NCBI RefSeq assembly: GCF_002099425.1
Contig: NW_018344008.1
Coordinates: 11,924,001 to 11,988,000 of the forward strand
Reading direction: 5' to 3'
Origin: Phascolarctos cinereus
Lineage: Eukaryota; Chordata; Mammalia; Diprotodontia; Phascolarctidae
DNA: 64,000 nt
A program made the position numbers and the translations under genes. Positions 10,990 to 24,059 of this stretch are shown one piece after another (position 1 is the first letter of the stretch; each line of letters opens with the position of its first letter). The notes beneath the pieces are model-generated. The model saw nothing but the letters and a program-made list of their open reading frames with translations. It was not told the DNA's origin and did not search any database.

Positions 10990-13900
10990 CTCTTCTCATT
11001 TTAGCTGCATTGGTTTTGTTTGTGCAAAATTGTTAAATTTCATGTAATTGATATTGTCCATTTTCCTTCCTGTGATCTTCTCTAATTCTTGCTTGATAAT
11101 AAACATTCTTCCTTTCCATTGATCTGATACATAATTTCTTCCTTGCTTGTTTGTTTATGTCATACTTTATATTTAAGTCATATACTCATTTTGAGCTTAT
11201 TTTGGTATATGGCTTAAGATGTTGGTCCACATTACTTTCTGTTAAACTACTTTCCAGTTTTTCTAACAGTGAATTCTTGCCCCAATAGCTGGCATCTTTG
11301 AGTCTATTAAACGTTAGGCTACTGTGCTCATTTGCTTCTGTATATTGTGTACCCAGCCTCACTATTTCCTAACTAGTAACAAATTGTTTTGATGAGTTCT
11401 GCTTTGTAGCACAGTATGACATCTGGTATTGATTGATCCCTTCCTTCCCATTCTTTCTCAATATTTCTCTTGAGACTTTTTATTTTTTTCTCCCATCGAT
11501 GAATTTCATGATTATTGCTTTTAGCTTTATAATATAATCCTTTGGTAGTTTGACAGGCATGGAACTAAATAAATACATTTAAGTAGTATTGTAATTTTTG
11601 TTATATTGGCTCAGTCTACCCATGATAAATTAATATTTCTCCATTTATTTAGACCTGCCTTTAGTTACATAAAGAGTGTTATACAGTTATTTTCATAGTA
11701 TGTATCTTGGCAGGTAGACTCCTGCCTTTCCTGTAGCATTTAAAATGAAATTTCTCTTTTCATTTCTTTATGATGAATTTATTTGGTAATATGCAGAAAT
11801 GTTAATGGTTTATGTGCATTTATTTTATATCCTGCAACTTTGCTGAAGTTGTTCATTGTTTCATTACTTTTTAGGTTGACTGTCCAGGATTCTTTAAATA
11901 AGACATCACATAATCTACAAAAAGCAACAATTTTACCTATTTGCCTATGCTTATTCCCTCAATTTCTCTTTCTTTTCTCATCAATATAGCTAGCATTTCT
12001 GTCATTATATTAAGTGGTAATGGTGATAATGGATATCTTTGTTTTACCTCAGATCTTATTGAAAAGGCCTCTAGTTTTTAGACTCATTACACATAATGGT
12101 GGGTCTTAGTCTTAGACAGATCCTACTTGTCATATTAAGATTAGATACATTTATTTCTATATTTCCTACTAGTGCTGTTATTTTTTAAATAAGAATTGAT
12201 ATCTTGTGGAAAGATTTTTCAGAATCTTTGATATAATCAAATGATTTTTGTTGTTCTTGTTAATGTAGTCAATTACATTTATAATTTTCCTAATATTGAC
12301 CCATCCCTGCATTCTTGTCATAAATCTAACTTGGTCATAGTATATAACCTTTGTGAAATGCAGCTATAGCCTCCTTATTAAATTTTTATTCAAAAATTTT
12401 TTTCTTTTTTTTCTTTTTTTTAATTTTTTTTCTTCCATATGCTTTTGAGTTGAAAATTTTTCTCCCTTTTCCTCACCCCCACCCTCCCCAAGACGACGCA
12501 CAATCTGACACAGGCTTTACATTTACATACCCATTAAACATATTTTCACATTAGTGAAGTTGTAAGTAAAAATCAAAACCAATAGGAGGAACCATCAGAA
12601 AGAGGAAACAAAACTCAACAGAAGGTAAAAATAAGTGATAGCGATTCAACTTCCATAGCTCTTTCTTTGGATGTGGACAGCATTTTCCATCCCAAGGCCT
12701 CTGGAGATGTCTTAGATCCTCGTAATGCTGAGAAGGGTTCAGTTTAACATTCTTAGTCATTGCATAACATAGCTGTTATTGTGTACAAAGTCCTCTTGGT
12801 TCTGCTCACTTCACTCTGCATCAGACCATATAAGTCTTTCCAGGTTTTTCTGACGTCAGCCTGTTCATCATTTCTTATAGCACAATAGTATTCCATTACA
12901 TTCATATACCGCAACTTGCTCAGCCATTCCCCAATTGATGGGCATCCTCTCAATTTCCAATTCTTTGCCACCACAAAAAGAGCTGCTATGAATATTTTTG
13001 TAGATGTGGGTCCTTTTCCCATTTGTTTGATCCTCTTTGGGATATAGTCTTAGAAGTATTCAAAATTTTTTGCATTGGTATTCTTTCTCTTTTTGCCCCA
13101 ATATTCTTTCTCAGTTTTCTTTCTGTTTTGATTATTTTTTTTAGTTTAGGTATCAAGCTTATGTTTGTATCATAACAGGAATTCAATAGGACTCTTTCTT
13201 TTCCTACTTTTTTTCAAGCAATTGTGTAATTGTGGAGTTAGTTATTTCTTCAGTTTTGATAGAATTCATTTGTAAATATATCTTGTCCTGAATTTTTTTT
13301 TGCTTAGTAGTTCATCTATGGCTTATTCAATTTCTTTTTCTGATGTTAGGTTATTTAAGCTGTCCATTTCTTTTTCTGTTAATCTTTCCATTTTATGTTT
13401 TTGTAAATATTCATTCATTTCATTTAGATTGTCATTTTCATTAGCAAATAATTGGGCAAATTATTTCTTAATTTCATTCCTTTCATTGTCATTGGTTTGG
13501 ATTATTTTTGTTATTGTTGTTAGTTTTGATGTGAGTAATTTGGTTTCCTTCTTTCCTTTTTTAAAATCAAGTTAGCTTATGGCTTATCAAGGTCATTACT
13601 TTTTAAAACCAGTTCCTTATTTCATTTATTAATCCAATGACTTGTTGGTGTTGGGTTTTGTTTTTTTTTTTTTTTTGCTTTCAACTTTGTTAATCTCTTC
13701 TTTGTTTTGTTTTTAAGATTTCTATTTTGTTGTTTAATTGAAGGTTTTAATTTGTCATTTTTCCAGAGGGTTTTTTATTTGCATGCCCAACTCACTAATC
13801 TGTTGTCTCTTCACTTTGTTGATGAGAGTGTTCAGAGGTATAAGTTCTGTGTCCCAAAATTTTTAGTATATTGTCTCATTGTAATCATTATCTTTAAGGA

Positions 13901-16065
13901 GATTATCAGTTTTTTTCTATGATTTATTCTTTAACCCAGCCCTTCCATAGGACTAAATTATTTAGTCTCCAATTGATTTTTAATTATTTCTTCAGTGGCC
14001 CTTTATTGAATATAATTTATATTGAATTATGGTCCATAAAAGGTGGTTAATATTTTTGCTTTTCTGCACTTACTTTTGAGGTTTTAGTGCCCTAATATAA
14101 AGTAAATTTTTGTAAAGTTACCATGTACAGCTGATAAATAAGTATCCTCCTTTTTATTCCCATTCAATAATCTCCAGAAGTCTATCATATCTAACTTTTC
14201 TAAAATTCTATTCAAGTCATTCACTTCTTTTTTGTTTATTTTTAGTCAAATTTTTCTTTGTCTCAGAGGAGTAAATTGAGTTTCCCATTATTATTGCTTT
14301 ACAATTTCTCATTTAACTTTTCCTTTGAGAATTTAGATGCAATGTCACTAGGCACATGTGTGTTTAGTATTGGTATTAATTCAATGTCCATGATACCTAT
14401 ATATAAAAATATGGTGTCCTTGTCTCTCTTGTAAACAGGTCTATTTTTGATGTTGTTTTGTTTGAGATCATGATTGCTATCCCTGAAGCATAATATAAAT
14501 TTTGTTCTAGCCCCTTATTTTAACTGTGTGCATTTTTCTGTTTAATAAATATTGCTTGTAAATAATATATTGTTGATTCTACTTTGTGATCCATTCTGCT
14601 ATCCTCTTCTATTTTGCGAGTTCATCCCATTCAAATTCAATTCAATAAATGGTTTTTAGTTGTATTTTCCTCCCCATCCAATTCTCTTACATTTTTCCTT
14701 CTCTGTGTTCCCACTTCATTTTTCTAAAGAAGGAGAAGCTGATGAGACAGGAGTGTGATCAGCAACAGTGCTAGAGGTTCAGTGTAATCTACCTCTGCTC
14801 CTAGTTGTTCTTTTCATTCCCTCAGCCAGTGATGATTAACAGGTTCTCATCCTTTCTTTTCCTTTAAATCTTTTTTTGAAATCTACCCTCCTTAGTTAGC
14901 GCTTGTTTTGTTTAAGTCTAAATCCTCCTTTAATCTAATTTTTCTCTTATTCTCCTTTTTCCCTCTTATTTCCACCTGGACTGAAATATATTTCTGTACC
15001 CAACCATGTGTATATTTTTTCTACCTTTGACTAGTTCAGATAGAACATGAGGATCATCACCCATCCCCATCTCCAACCCTTTTCACCTTATGTATATACT
15101 CTTTTACTTTCACATACCATTTATGAGAATTTTCCCCACTCCTCCTCTCCCATTTCCCCTCTAGTGTATTTCTTTTTCCCCTCCTCTCTTTCCATTCTCT
15201 TTCTAGTATCATCAAAATAGAAAACCACTTCCATCCTATCTGTATTATTAAACTCCTTCTATGACCTCTAATGATAATAGGGTTCTAATGGGACACAACT
15301 ATCATCTTCCTATACTAGCATGCAAATGATTTAATTTTGTTTAGTCCCTTACAATTCCTCATTCATGTTTACCATTTTATGTTTCTCTTGATTCCTGTGT
15401 TTGTATTTCTAAGTTTCTACAAAACTCTGTTTTGCTTTGTTTTGTTTTATCAGGAGGGCTTAGAAATCCTCTATTCCATTATAGGTCCATTTTTCCCACT
15501 GTAGGATTATAGCAGTTTGGCTAGGTAAGTTATTCTTGGTTGTAAGTTTATTTCTTTTTTTAATATTTGGGGACAGGATCTCAGAGTGGCAAGCTTGGGA
15601 TATTAAATCCCAATTTTATCACTCCTTTATAGTATTGACTGCTAAATTTTGTGTGACCCTGACTTTGGCTCCTTAGAACTTGAATTCTTTTTTTTTTTTT
15701 CTGGCTGCTTGCAGTATTTCTTCTTTGATCTAGAAACACTGGGTTTGGGCTATGATGTTCCTGGAACTTTTCTATTTGGAATTTCTTTCAGTGAATGTGT
15801 AGTGTATTCCTTATATCTGCATTTTGCCTTCTGGTTCTAAGAAATATGGGCAGTTTTCTTTTATGATTTCTTGATAGATGACATCTAGGATCATTAGGGT
15901 GGGGGGGTCATAGCTTTCAGGTCATTCAATGATCCTTAAATTAGCTCTTCTCAAGCTGTTTTAAGGTCAGTTGTTTTTGCTATGAGATACTTTAAATTTC
16001 CTTCTAAGTTTTCAGTCTTTTGAGTTTGTTTTAATACTCCTTATTGTCAAACTTCTAGGTCACAT
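10990..16065 (-). mobile_element. old L1 LINE, antisense, long copy
   Basis: The plus strand reads as antisense L1 throughout. ORF2 signatures include ttttatatcctgcaactttg and gaccttcatt-like strings. ORF1 signatures near the right end include gcttgcagtatttcttcttt and ttggaatttctttc, with caggtcattcaatgatcctt at about 15920. The 3' end lies to the left and the coiled-coil start of ORF1 near 16060. A younger L1 interrupts it at 12.4-13.06 kb. No ORF of useful length survives, so this is a dead copy. Confidence 0.7.
12387..13071 (-). mobile_element. younger 5'-truncated L1, nested in an older L1
   Basis: The minus strand carries the L1 ORF2 C-terminus (CPSIGEWLSKLRYMNVMEYY), then the marsupial L1 3'UTR and an A-tail, seen as T-runs near 12404-12430. 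Similar flanks sit on both sides: tattcaaaaattttttt at 12387-12403 and tattcaaaatttttt from 13057. They are most likely the target-site duplication. Confidence 0.85.
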
Positions 16066-16099
16066 GAATAAAATAAAGCACTAGACATTTTCTGTCATC

Positions 16100-17710
16100 C
16101 CTCTGCCTTCTCAAACCTCATCATAACATAAATTATGTACCAAAAATAAAGCAACTGCAGTTGTCTCTGTGATTTAGGATACTTGAGATCTAAAAGAATG
16201 TAAAAAAAAGTAATGATTTCTACACTGAGATCACTCAGCACTCCTTCCCTGACCTACCATGCTATCAGCAGTAAGGCTGTACTTAGCTGACTTAAAGATT
16301 CAACCCAAAGATCCCACATGTGGTATCCTAACAAAACCTAACTCCACACCCCAGTATCATGGAGATACTAGCTCTAGGCTACAGAAGCTTGCTTGGGTCA
16401 GGAGTAACGATATCACTGCAACAGCACTCTAGGGGCAGAAGTTTGCTGCAGGGGATGGGGGTTGAATGGTCTATGCTATGAAAGATCTCTGTGGAAGAGT
16501 CAGGAACAGAGAGAAAGGGGAAGAACGTATTTTTAAACTTGAAATATAGCTCACTACCCCACCTCCTCCAAGAACGTCAGAAACCCAAACTACAGAAATC
16601 AACCCATAACACCAGCATGTAATGAGCTAGAGGAATAAGAAACAAAAGGAGTAGGATAGGATAGTGGAATAGGTTGCCATGGGGGCTGATGTGTGTAGCA
16701 CTACCCTAGGCCTGAAAGAAAGAGCTCAGCATCCAACTGGGGTCAGTTTTGTTCTGCCCAAATTGAGGTGGAGATTTAAGCTGTTGAACCATAAATTGTC
16801 TAGTGTGAGGGGAAACTAAGATGCTTTGAGATCCATTCCCCAAGGAAACCACCATCAGATGGGAGGGAGTTAGTCAGTGAACAATAGTGGAAAATCAGGG
16901 GGAAATTTTGAAATTACCGAGGTATCAGAAAATAGAAAACTCAGAGATGTTGCACATAAACAGATAAATCAACAGAAAAAAAACTTAATAGCAGAAAGAA
17001 ATATCACTTCTAGACATAGTAAATGAGTTGAGGCATCTATGAATAAATAATGCAATATAAAGGAAAGTGATTCAACACTTAATGAGACAGAGGACTCTGT
17101 GGAATTGGAGAAGAACATGGAAATAAAATATGCTGTTCCTGAGTGATTTAAAAATAAATGAAAATTATTAAAGTAGAATCTATGGTCTGTATAGTAAACA
17201 TAATGGGCAGCAGAGAAAAATTGGAACATGTGTTGGTAATTCTAACCAAGGAAACAAAAGACAGAACAATAGACTGGGAATATAAATTGAAGAGAAGCAA
17301 AATAACATTAAAAGAAAATATGCTCACTATGCAAGCAAAACATTTTAATTTCAAAGACAGGATGTGTAGGATCACAGCTCTCTCTGAATCAAATGAGAGC
17401 CAAAATAACCTTAACAACATAAATGCATGAAAAAATAGAAGAGAACAGCTAAGAATTTCTGAATAATAAAAATTAAATACCAATTGAGAGAATTCATTGA
17501 CTACACAGAAAACAAACAAACAAGCAAACCAAGGCTGCAAATGCCAAGACACGTAGTAGTTAAATTTAACTAACAATCCAGTTCAAAAACAAGTTCTGCA
17601 AGCAATCAGAAGAAACATCTTGAAATACAAAGGAAATTTTAATAGCATAAAATTATTCTGTACTGACCAGAAAATGCAGGAGGGAATGGAATAATATGTC
17701 CTGAAGAGTG
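16100..17710 (+). mobile_element. L1/HAL1-like 5' and ORF1 fragment
   Basis: The plus strand has decayed ORF1-type sequence, e.g. caagttctgcaagcaatcag and catcttgaaatacaaagga, matching the L1/HAL1 ORF1 C-terminal region. It lies head to head with the antisense L1 on its left. Family assignment is tentative. Confidence 0.45.
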
Positions 17711-17804
17711 TTGGGTCACTGTGCAGCCCAGGGTGACCTGCCCTGCAAATCTGAGCTTAACCATAAATGGAAAAAAAAAAGTAGATGTTTAATAATAAAG
17801 AGGC

Positions 17805-17926
17805 ATTTGAAACATTCTTTTAAAAAAAAAAGCAGAAACTTCATCTGAAGAGAGTATTTGTTTCTTGAAACATTCTTTAAAAACAAAAACAAAACCCTGA
17901 TCTGAAGAGAGTATTTGTTTCTTGAG
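17805..17926. repeat. imperfect tandem duplication, unit about 60 bp
   Basis: The block gaaacattcttt + A-run + tctgaagagagtatttgttt + cttga occurs twice in a row, differing mainly in the A-rich part. Confidence 0.8.
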
Positions 17927-18130
17927 CATCCCAGACAACATAAATACCAGAGGTTGATCAAATGGAACAGTGCGGGACCACAACAGCAACAAAGTAACCA
18001 CAGAGAACCCAGTAAGAGACAACTTTCTAAATGTTATACATAGAGACAAAAGGCAGAAGCCAGGTCGGGGTAAAAGTGAAGAGATTGGCCAGGGACATTA
18101 TGGACAAAACCTGGCAATATCCTGACTACA

Positions 18131-18146
18131 AGTGAATATATACATA

Positions 18147-18181
<35 letters not shown>

Positions 18182-18275
18182 GTGTGTGTGAATGTATATA
18201 TATATATTATATATGTATACATACATATAATATATATTATTAATATTATGTGTGTATATATATATACATATATAG
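18131..18275. repeat. (TACA)n/(TA)n low-complexity tract
   Basis: Mixed TACA, TATG and TA units. Confidence 0.9.
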
Positions 18276-18279
18276 TGAG

Positions 18280-18770
18280 ACTCCATTACAAAATGGGAGG
18301 GTGAATGAAAGAGATTAAGGGAGTGGAATGAGAGAGGAGAATTTGTGATATACATGGTTTAAATCAAATACTCCTCACTGGGACGAACAGGGCTGAGGTC
18401 TGCTGCTTATGACCACAGAAGAGAATTGAGGAAAGGGATGGGTAATACAGGAAGAGACTGAAGCAAAGGCAGGGAAATTACTGAATGAATCTCAGAGAAC
18501 AAGCAAGAGAATCCACTTGAGTACCCTACTGGAGCATGAAGGCTGGGAGTAAGGGGATGGAAGCATAAGGGGAGAATAGGAGCATATTGAATGATTGAGT
18601 TAGATCTCTGTTGTTAATTCATAAGGCTATTATATTGTTAAGCTTCTTATCGTCTTAGAATGCAGAGACAGTTGCAATTGCTTTTTCCTCTGGCGCACAT
18701 TTCCTCTTTGAGGGAATTTTTGAGTGTGAATAAACTTGAGAAAATGTCTAGTCCTCATTCTTTTTGAGTG
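18280..18770. other. intergenic, unassigned
   Basis: No gene and no repeat I can name with confidence. Confidence 0.4.
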
Positions 18771-18910
18771 CACGACCCTTCTGTGAAAGGCTTTCAGAGC
18801 ACAGAGGACTTTATATTACATACTGGAGGTAACAGGAGTGACTAGAAGTTATTGAGTGGGGGGATTACATGGTCAGACATATGTTTTAAGAAAATCACTT
18901 TGTAATTTGA
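18770..18910 (-). mobile_element. L2 LINE fragment, antisense
   Basis: The strings acatggtcagacatatgttt and aagaaaatcactttg are the reverse complement of the L2 ORF2 region around the KSDHV motif. Confidence 0.6.
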
Positions 18911-20050
18911 GTAAAGGATAACATAGAGTGAAAAAGCCAATAGATTTTTAACATGGATGCCAACTCCTGATATTCCTGTATGACTTTTTTTTTTAAACCA
19001 TGCCCACATAACACAGTTTCAAGACAGCTGGAAGCCAGGTACCTGTGTGGCTGGTAGAATGGGCCAACATAAACTTTTGAGCTCAAGTGGAGAGGACAGA
19101 GACTGGTGACCAATTTTCCCCACCTTTTCCCTCTCTCTTTAGAAAAGAAGTTGAATGTCCTCGTGGGCTATTTGCTCACTCTTGTTTTATTACTTTCCTC
19201 TGGGTTGTGAAAGCCTAACTCTTTGTTTTTAAGTTCATAATTGTATTTTAAGTATGATTTAAAAAAATGTTGCCCAAGATACTTGGACTGTTGCTGTACT
19301 TTGTTTATTGTTCTTATGTTTAGAATGAGAGAAGAGAGTAAGCATTCCCTGTTCAGAAACAGGAGACTAGTTAACAGATGAACTGGAAACTTGGAGCTGA
19401 TTTAGAATCGTTGGGTGAAGTGGAGGAGGTTAGTGTCATAATCTGCAGGCCCGCAAAAAATCCAAGAGCAAGATACCTTTAGTTTGATAAAATAATAGTA
19501 AGCACCCCATGCTGTAAAGGAGCAAAGTGTGGGCATTTTAATATTTTCTTTTCACAGGTGTCTGCTCTAATTTCTGTGTAAGGGGTGAGGAAGGTATAAT
19601 GAAGTGGTTAAAAGAGCACATTCATTGTGTAGGAAGGGGAGTATGGTGCTGCTGGGAAGCTCTGCCCACAGGAGATGAGCTGAACTCTGGCTTAGAGGTG
19701 GATATTTGAGGGTTCAACGTGCCAAGCTACCCAGCACCATTCACAGCTTACATATTTTCTGGGCTGGGCCTTCCTCAGAGCAGTCCACTGACAGCTTAAG
19801 TTTGATACTGAAACAAAATGAGACACTTATGAATCATTCAACAGTTACCAAAAGGAGAGTTACCCTAGCATTAGCACGAGAAGGATCTTCAACAAGAATA
19901 GTCACTGAGAACTCAAGATGATTCAGCTAAAAAAAGTTCTTTTGAGTTGCTTGTGGCTTTGCAACAGATAAGTATAGTAAGAACGTAGTAGGGAGTATAT
20001 AAATGCTAGCAGGCACAGCAGTATCAGCAAAAGAAGCAGCAGCAATAAGT
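18910..20050. other. intergenic, unassigned
   Basis: No supported gene. Open frames here are short and lack splice or codon support. Confidence 0.5.
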
Positions 20051-20105
20051 AGAAGTGGTGGTGGTAGTAGTAGTGATGGTAGTAGTGGTAGTAGCAGCAG
20101 TAGTA
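20050..20105. repeat. (AGT/GGT/AGC)n trinucleotide repeat
   Basis: A degenerate trinucleotide run. Confidence 0.9.
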
Positions 20106-21940
20106 GAATAGCCAGGAGGAACAAGGAGATATGCCATGATATGTTTTAGTAAAAGATCTGGACTTTGCCTTCTACTACCACCATGAATTACTCAGATCTT
20201 TAGCAACCCAACATTCATTTTCCTTCCAGTAGGAGTACTAGCTCTTAGGATAGATAGTACAATAAGACTAGAGGCCTATGTGCATTCCTGGGGTGAAAGT
20301 GAAACTTACCAGAATGTTATTGGGTTGCTTCTTTAGGATCTCCATACTCATTCTCCTTCCTAGAGGAGCCTACTGCCACAGGGTGACTAGGAATCTGAAG
20401 TACCTATACAACCCTGGGGAAAAAGTGAGAGTCCCTGGAAAAAGAGGAGAAACATATCCATTTTTCTGGGTTACAGAGAAACCTTTAAATGTTTTTTGGC
20501 ATTTTCAATGGAGTAAAATGAACCCTTTCCTGTGCCATATACATATTATTATCTTTAGTGCTGATATAGGTTTTGGTGACTCTTCTATCTGTATTTGGGG
20601 AGATCTAGGGGTAAGCTATAATGGAGCTATTTGTTCATATTTCCCAGAGGAAATTTTGGGTGGGGACAAATGTGACCAAGAAATATGATTTGGGGGAGAT
20701 TACTCCCAATTAGACTTCATTAACATAAGCTCAAAGTTTGGAGTGCTTAAGGAATAATTGGAATGTTGTGTAGGGAAGGTTTGGAGTGGAGGTAACCAAT
20801 CTTCATTGGCAAGGGGAGGAAGTATCAGAGTTTTGGACTTTGGAACCTGAACTTCTGCAAGTTTCTGATAGGAGCTTTTTTGAAACTGGAACTGTGAAGG
20901 AAATTCCACTTAGGACAAGTTTCAGACAATAGCTTCAGGCACTGAAATTACAAAATAGACTGAGTGATGTCAAAAGCTCACCAGCTGGGGCTGTAGAGCT
21001 ACATATGGAGCCATCTGCTGGCAATAGCTGGGAATTGCAGAGAGTCACCACAATGAGCAACCTGAAAGAGAACTTACCTGAGGAATAGCTGTTATTGACA
21101 AAAATCTGACAGTAGGGAGCCTCAGTCATGGGAGCTCTCATACCTAGGACTCTAAGTTTACATGTACTTAGGATCTGGAGACTAATGGCTGTGTAGTTAA
21201 GAGGTTCTGTCTTGTTTTCCTCATTTCAACTAAACCTTGGTTCTATAATACTGTGAATTGCATGCTTGTGAGGGGTTGTTCTCAGTATAGTAGGTGGCAT
21301 CATGCTAAATTTCCCCAAGTTTTCTGAGATGTTCAATCTAATAAATATTTTTTAAATCACCTGAAATGTAGCTGGACTTTTTATGCCAGGGGAATCTCTG
21401 TCGCTGGTATCACCCTTCAGGATTTCGCCTAGGATGATGCATATTGCAGTGTGCTAAATACTGATCTGCCCCCAGCATTCTCTTTGTACCATGAAGATGG
21501 CCTACAGGAAATGTGTTGTAATTATTAGAGGATAGACACATAAATTAATGCAGATGCACACCAAGCCTTTTGAGGTTTTGGAATATTTCTTAACTATAAT
21601 GAGGACACCACTGAAAAGGCCATGAAGTGCAAGTATAAAATATTGGGTAAGCCTTCCAAATTTCCTGGGGACACTTGAGGAGATAGAGCTTATGAACATA
21701 AGCACCAAACCCCCTATCTTAGACACTCAGTTCCTAAAGAAAGAAGGGAGATCTATGTCAGATATCAGAAGATTATTAGAAAAGGAGTATGCCCCTCCAT
21801 TTCTAAAAATTGCTTCATCACCCAAAGTATCAACACAGTCTTTTAGGAAGACTCTAATACACATATTACAACTACATCATGAATAGGTCTCCAATAGGAA
21901 CCAGCCATTGTTCTCAAGAGATGCTGTAACATTGGAATAA
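20106..21940. other. intergenic, unassigned
   Basis: There are no clear repeats. One open frame of 136 codons on the plus strand (20278-20688) has no recognisable domain and no paralogue that I know. Confidence 0.5.
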
Positions 21941-21947
21941 CGATTCT

Positions 21948-22197
21948 TGATGTGGGATCCATTGACTCCTACAGATTTCAGACCCCTATAGATTTCTCGT
22001 TCATGGGGGTAACAGATCTATGAACTAGATCACAAACTTGAGGTTAAGTGTTTTTATAACTGTTTCAATATAACTGGTTTCATTTGTAATCCTAGGTATT
22101 TAATTATTTGTCCAGAAACATTATTCTGAGAAGGGATCCATAGGTTTCACCAGACTGCCAAAGGGGTCCATGACACAAAAAAGATTAAGAACTCACA
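21948..22197. mobile_element. non-autonomous hAT-like DNA transposon
   Basis: It begins with cgattcttgatgtgggatcc and ends with ggggtccatgacacaaaaaa then gattaagaactc. These are degenerate terminal inverted repeats of the gttcttaac/gttaagaac type. A second copy of the family lies at 33955-34165. Confidence 0.6.
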
Positions 22198-22200
22198 GAC

Positions 22201-22366
22201 TAAAAGGGTAAGGGAAATGTGAACTCTAAATGGTGTAGGCTACTGAGATAACAGGCTCATAGAACTAAAGGTGGAAGAGACCTTAAAAGGGTAAGGGAAA
22301 TGTGAACTCTAAATGGTGTAGGCTACTGAGATAACAGGCTCATAGAACTAAAGGTGGAAGAGACCT
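22201..22366. repeat. 83-bp tandem duplication, two apparently identical copies
   Basis: The unit starting taaaagggtaagggaaatgt and ending gtggaagagacc(t) occurs at 22201-22283 and again at 22284-22366 with no difference that I can see. It duplicates the boundary between the hAT-like element and an antisense MIR. Confidence 0.97.
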
Positions 22367-22560
22367 CAGAGATCATCTAATTCAATACCCTCATTTTACA
22401 GATGAGGAAACTGAAGGTAAAGAAGAATGTCAGTCAATCAATAAGCAGTTATCAAGCCCTATACTAAATGCTGGGGATACCAAAAGACTGTCTATTGACA
22501 GTCCCTGGATAAGTGACTTACCTAAGGTCACACAGGTAGTAGAGCTAGGTTCCAACCAGT
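22330..22560 (-). mobile_element. MIR-type SINE, antisense, with an L2-like piece inside
   Basis: The string cattttacagatgaggaaac and the later taaggtcacacaggtagta flank about 70 bases resembling antisense L2 (ctatactaaatgctgggg). Confidence 0.65.
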
Positions 22561-22694
22561 TCAAATAATGAATCCCATGAAATGGTCATGTAACTCAAAT
22601 TCATGCTGTATATTTCCATTGGGCTAGCAGCACTTACCATCTTTTATATAGTTATAACTTTAAATAGTATACATTTAAATTCATGCAACCACTT

Positions 22695-22800
22695 CACAGG
22701 ATTCATTATTCACACTAATTGTGTCAGGGGTAGGTTTTGAACTGAGGTCCTTGGACTTGAGAATTAGTTCTTATTCTACTAAATCATACTACCACCTGAC
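22695..22800 (-). mobile_element. MIR-type SINE fragment, antisense
   Basis: It contains gtaggttttgaactgaggtc and cttggacttg. Confidence 0.5.
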
Positions 22801-23725
22801 TTAAAATTCTAATCTATAGATCCAAAACACGTTATAGGAAACTGATGTCAGATAAAAACTGAGAATCTCAAAGGATCTGTGTTTGATATGCTTTACACTG
22901 TCGACTTTTAAAAAATTCATGGAAAATGGTGGCAGGCAATGTAAACTACTCAGAGAAGTTGTTCAACCTGGACTGATCTTTAGAAATACTTTGGCCTAAT
23001 ACTAAAAGTGTTTGATAGACTGGAGGCTGTTGTACTGAAGCTATCAACTGGCAACTGGCTCAGCATCTGTTAATTATATGTCTCTTGTTCTAACAAGAAA
23101 TGAATACTGGACCTTAGAAAATAGAATTTAGCAGTTCAAATGCATCTCTAACTGGCTAACCTGAGGGTTTCAGTTGATGTGGAATAGAATTGACTTCTCC
23201 CCCTTAATTCCTTACCTTTCTGAAAGGGAGAAGAGTCAGAAAGTAAAAGGTTTGAATAGCTAATGGAGAATTGTTCTTTCACAGAAGACAGAAAAGAGGG
23301 AAAGGAAGGTATCAGGGACTCTATGTGTGTTTGACCAGCCTGTCTGCTCAGTTCTTAGGAATCTTTCTGATTGGCCTCTCATCTCTGATCTTCATCACCC
23401 ACATCTGCAACCTGAAACAATTCCTGTGTGAAAAGACCACAGCTGAGGGCGGGCTGGGGGGGGGGAAGTTTCCTGATTCCAGGGTACATCCTTCTAACAG
23501 TCCAAACCTAACCAGGGCCTCCACATAGATCTATTAGATGGGCCCTGAATCTGTTGACTAAAGTCCTCAACTCCAAAATCAAAAGCCAATGCTTCTGTTA
23601 ACTCTGTGCAGAAGTCAGTATATGACCCTAGATACTTTCAGCATTCTTAATCCCTTTGGCTCTATTCACTAGCTGGTAAGCCTAGAGGTGGAGTTATGTA
23701 GATTTGGGCTAACATCTGACACCAT

Positions 23726-23790
<65 letters not shown>

Positions 23791-23791
23791 A
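23726..23791. repeat. (ATG)n microsatellite, about 21 units
   Basis: Pure ATG/GAT triplets. They create a poly-methionine open frame that is not a gene. Confidence 0.98.
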
Positions 23792-23792
23792 A

Positions 23793-24045
23793 CTAGCATT
23801 TATATAGAGCTTTACATTTTGCAAAGCTCTTTAGAAATATTATCTCATTTGATCCTGACAATAATCCTGAGTGGTGGGTGCTATTATTATATCTATTCCA
23901 CAGATGAAGAAATTAAAACATAAGGCTAAGCGATGTGCCCAGGGTCATATAGCTAATATGTGTTGTAGGCCAGATTTAAACATAGATCTTCCCGACAGCA
24001 GACCCAGTGCTCTATATCTTTGGTGCCACCTAGCTGTCTCTATGC
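23793..24045 (-). mobile_element. MIR-type marsupial SINE, antisense
   Basis: It contains gatcctgacaataatcctga and atgtgcccagggtcatatag, ending ggtgccacctagctg. Confidence 0.8.
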
Positions 24046-24059
24046 CTCATATACCACAA

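Noticed and set aside
20278-20688. 136-codon plus-strand frame
   Set aside because: No recognisable domain, no splice or start context, and within a gene-free interval. A frame of this length can occur by chance.
23726-23923. Poly-methionine open frame
   Set aside because: Translation of an (ATG)n microsatellite running into a SINE.
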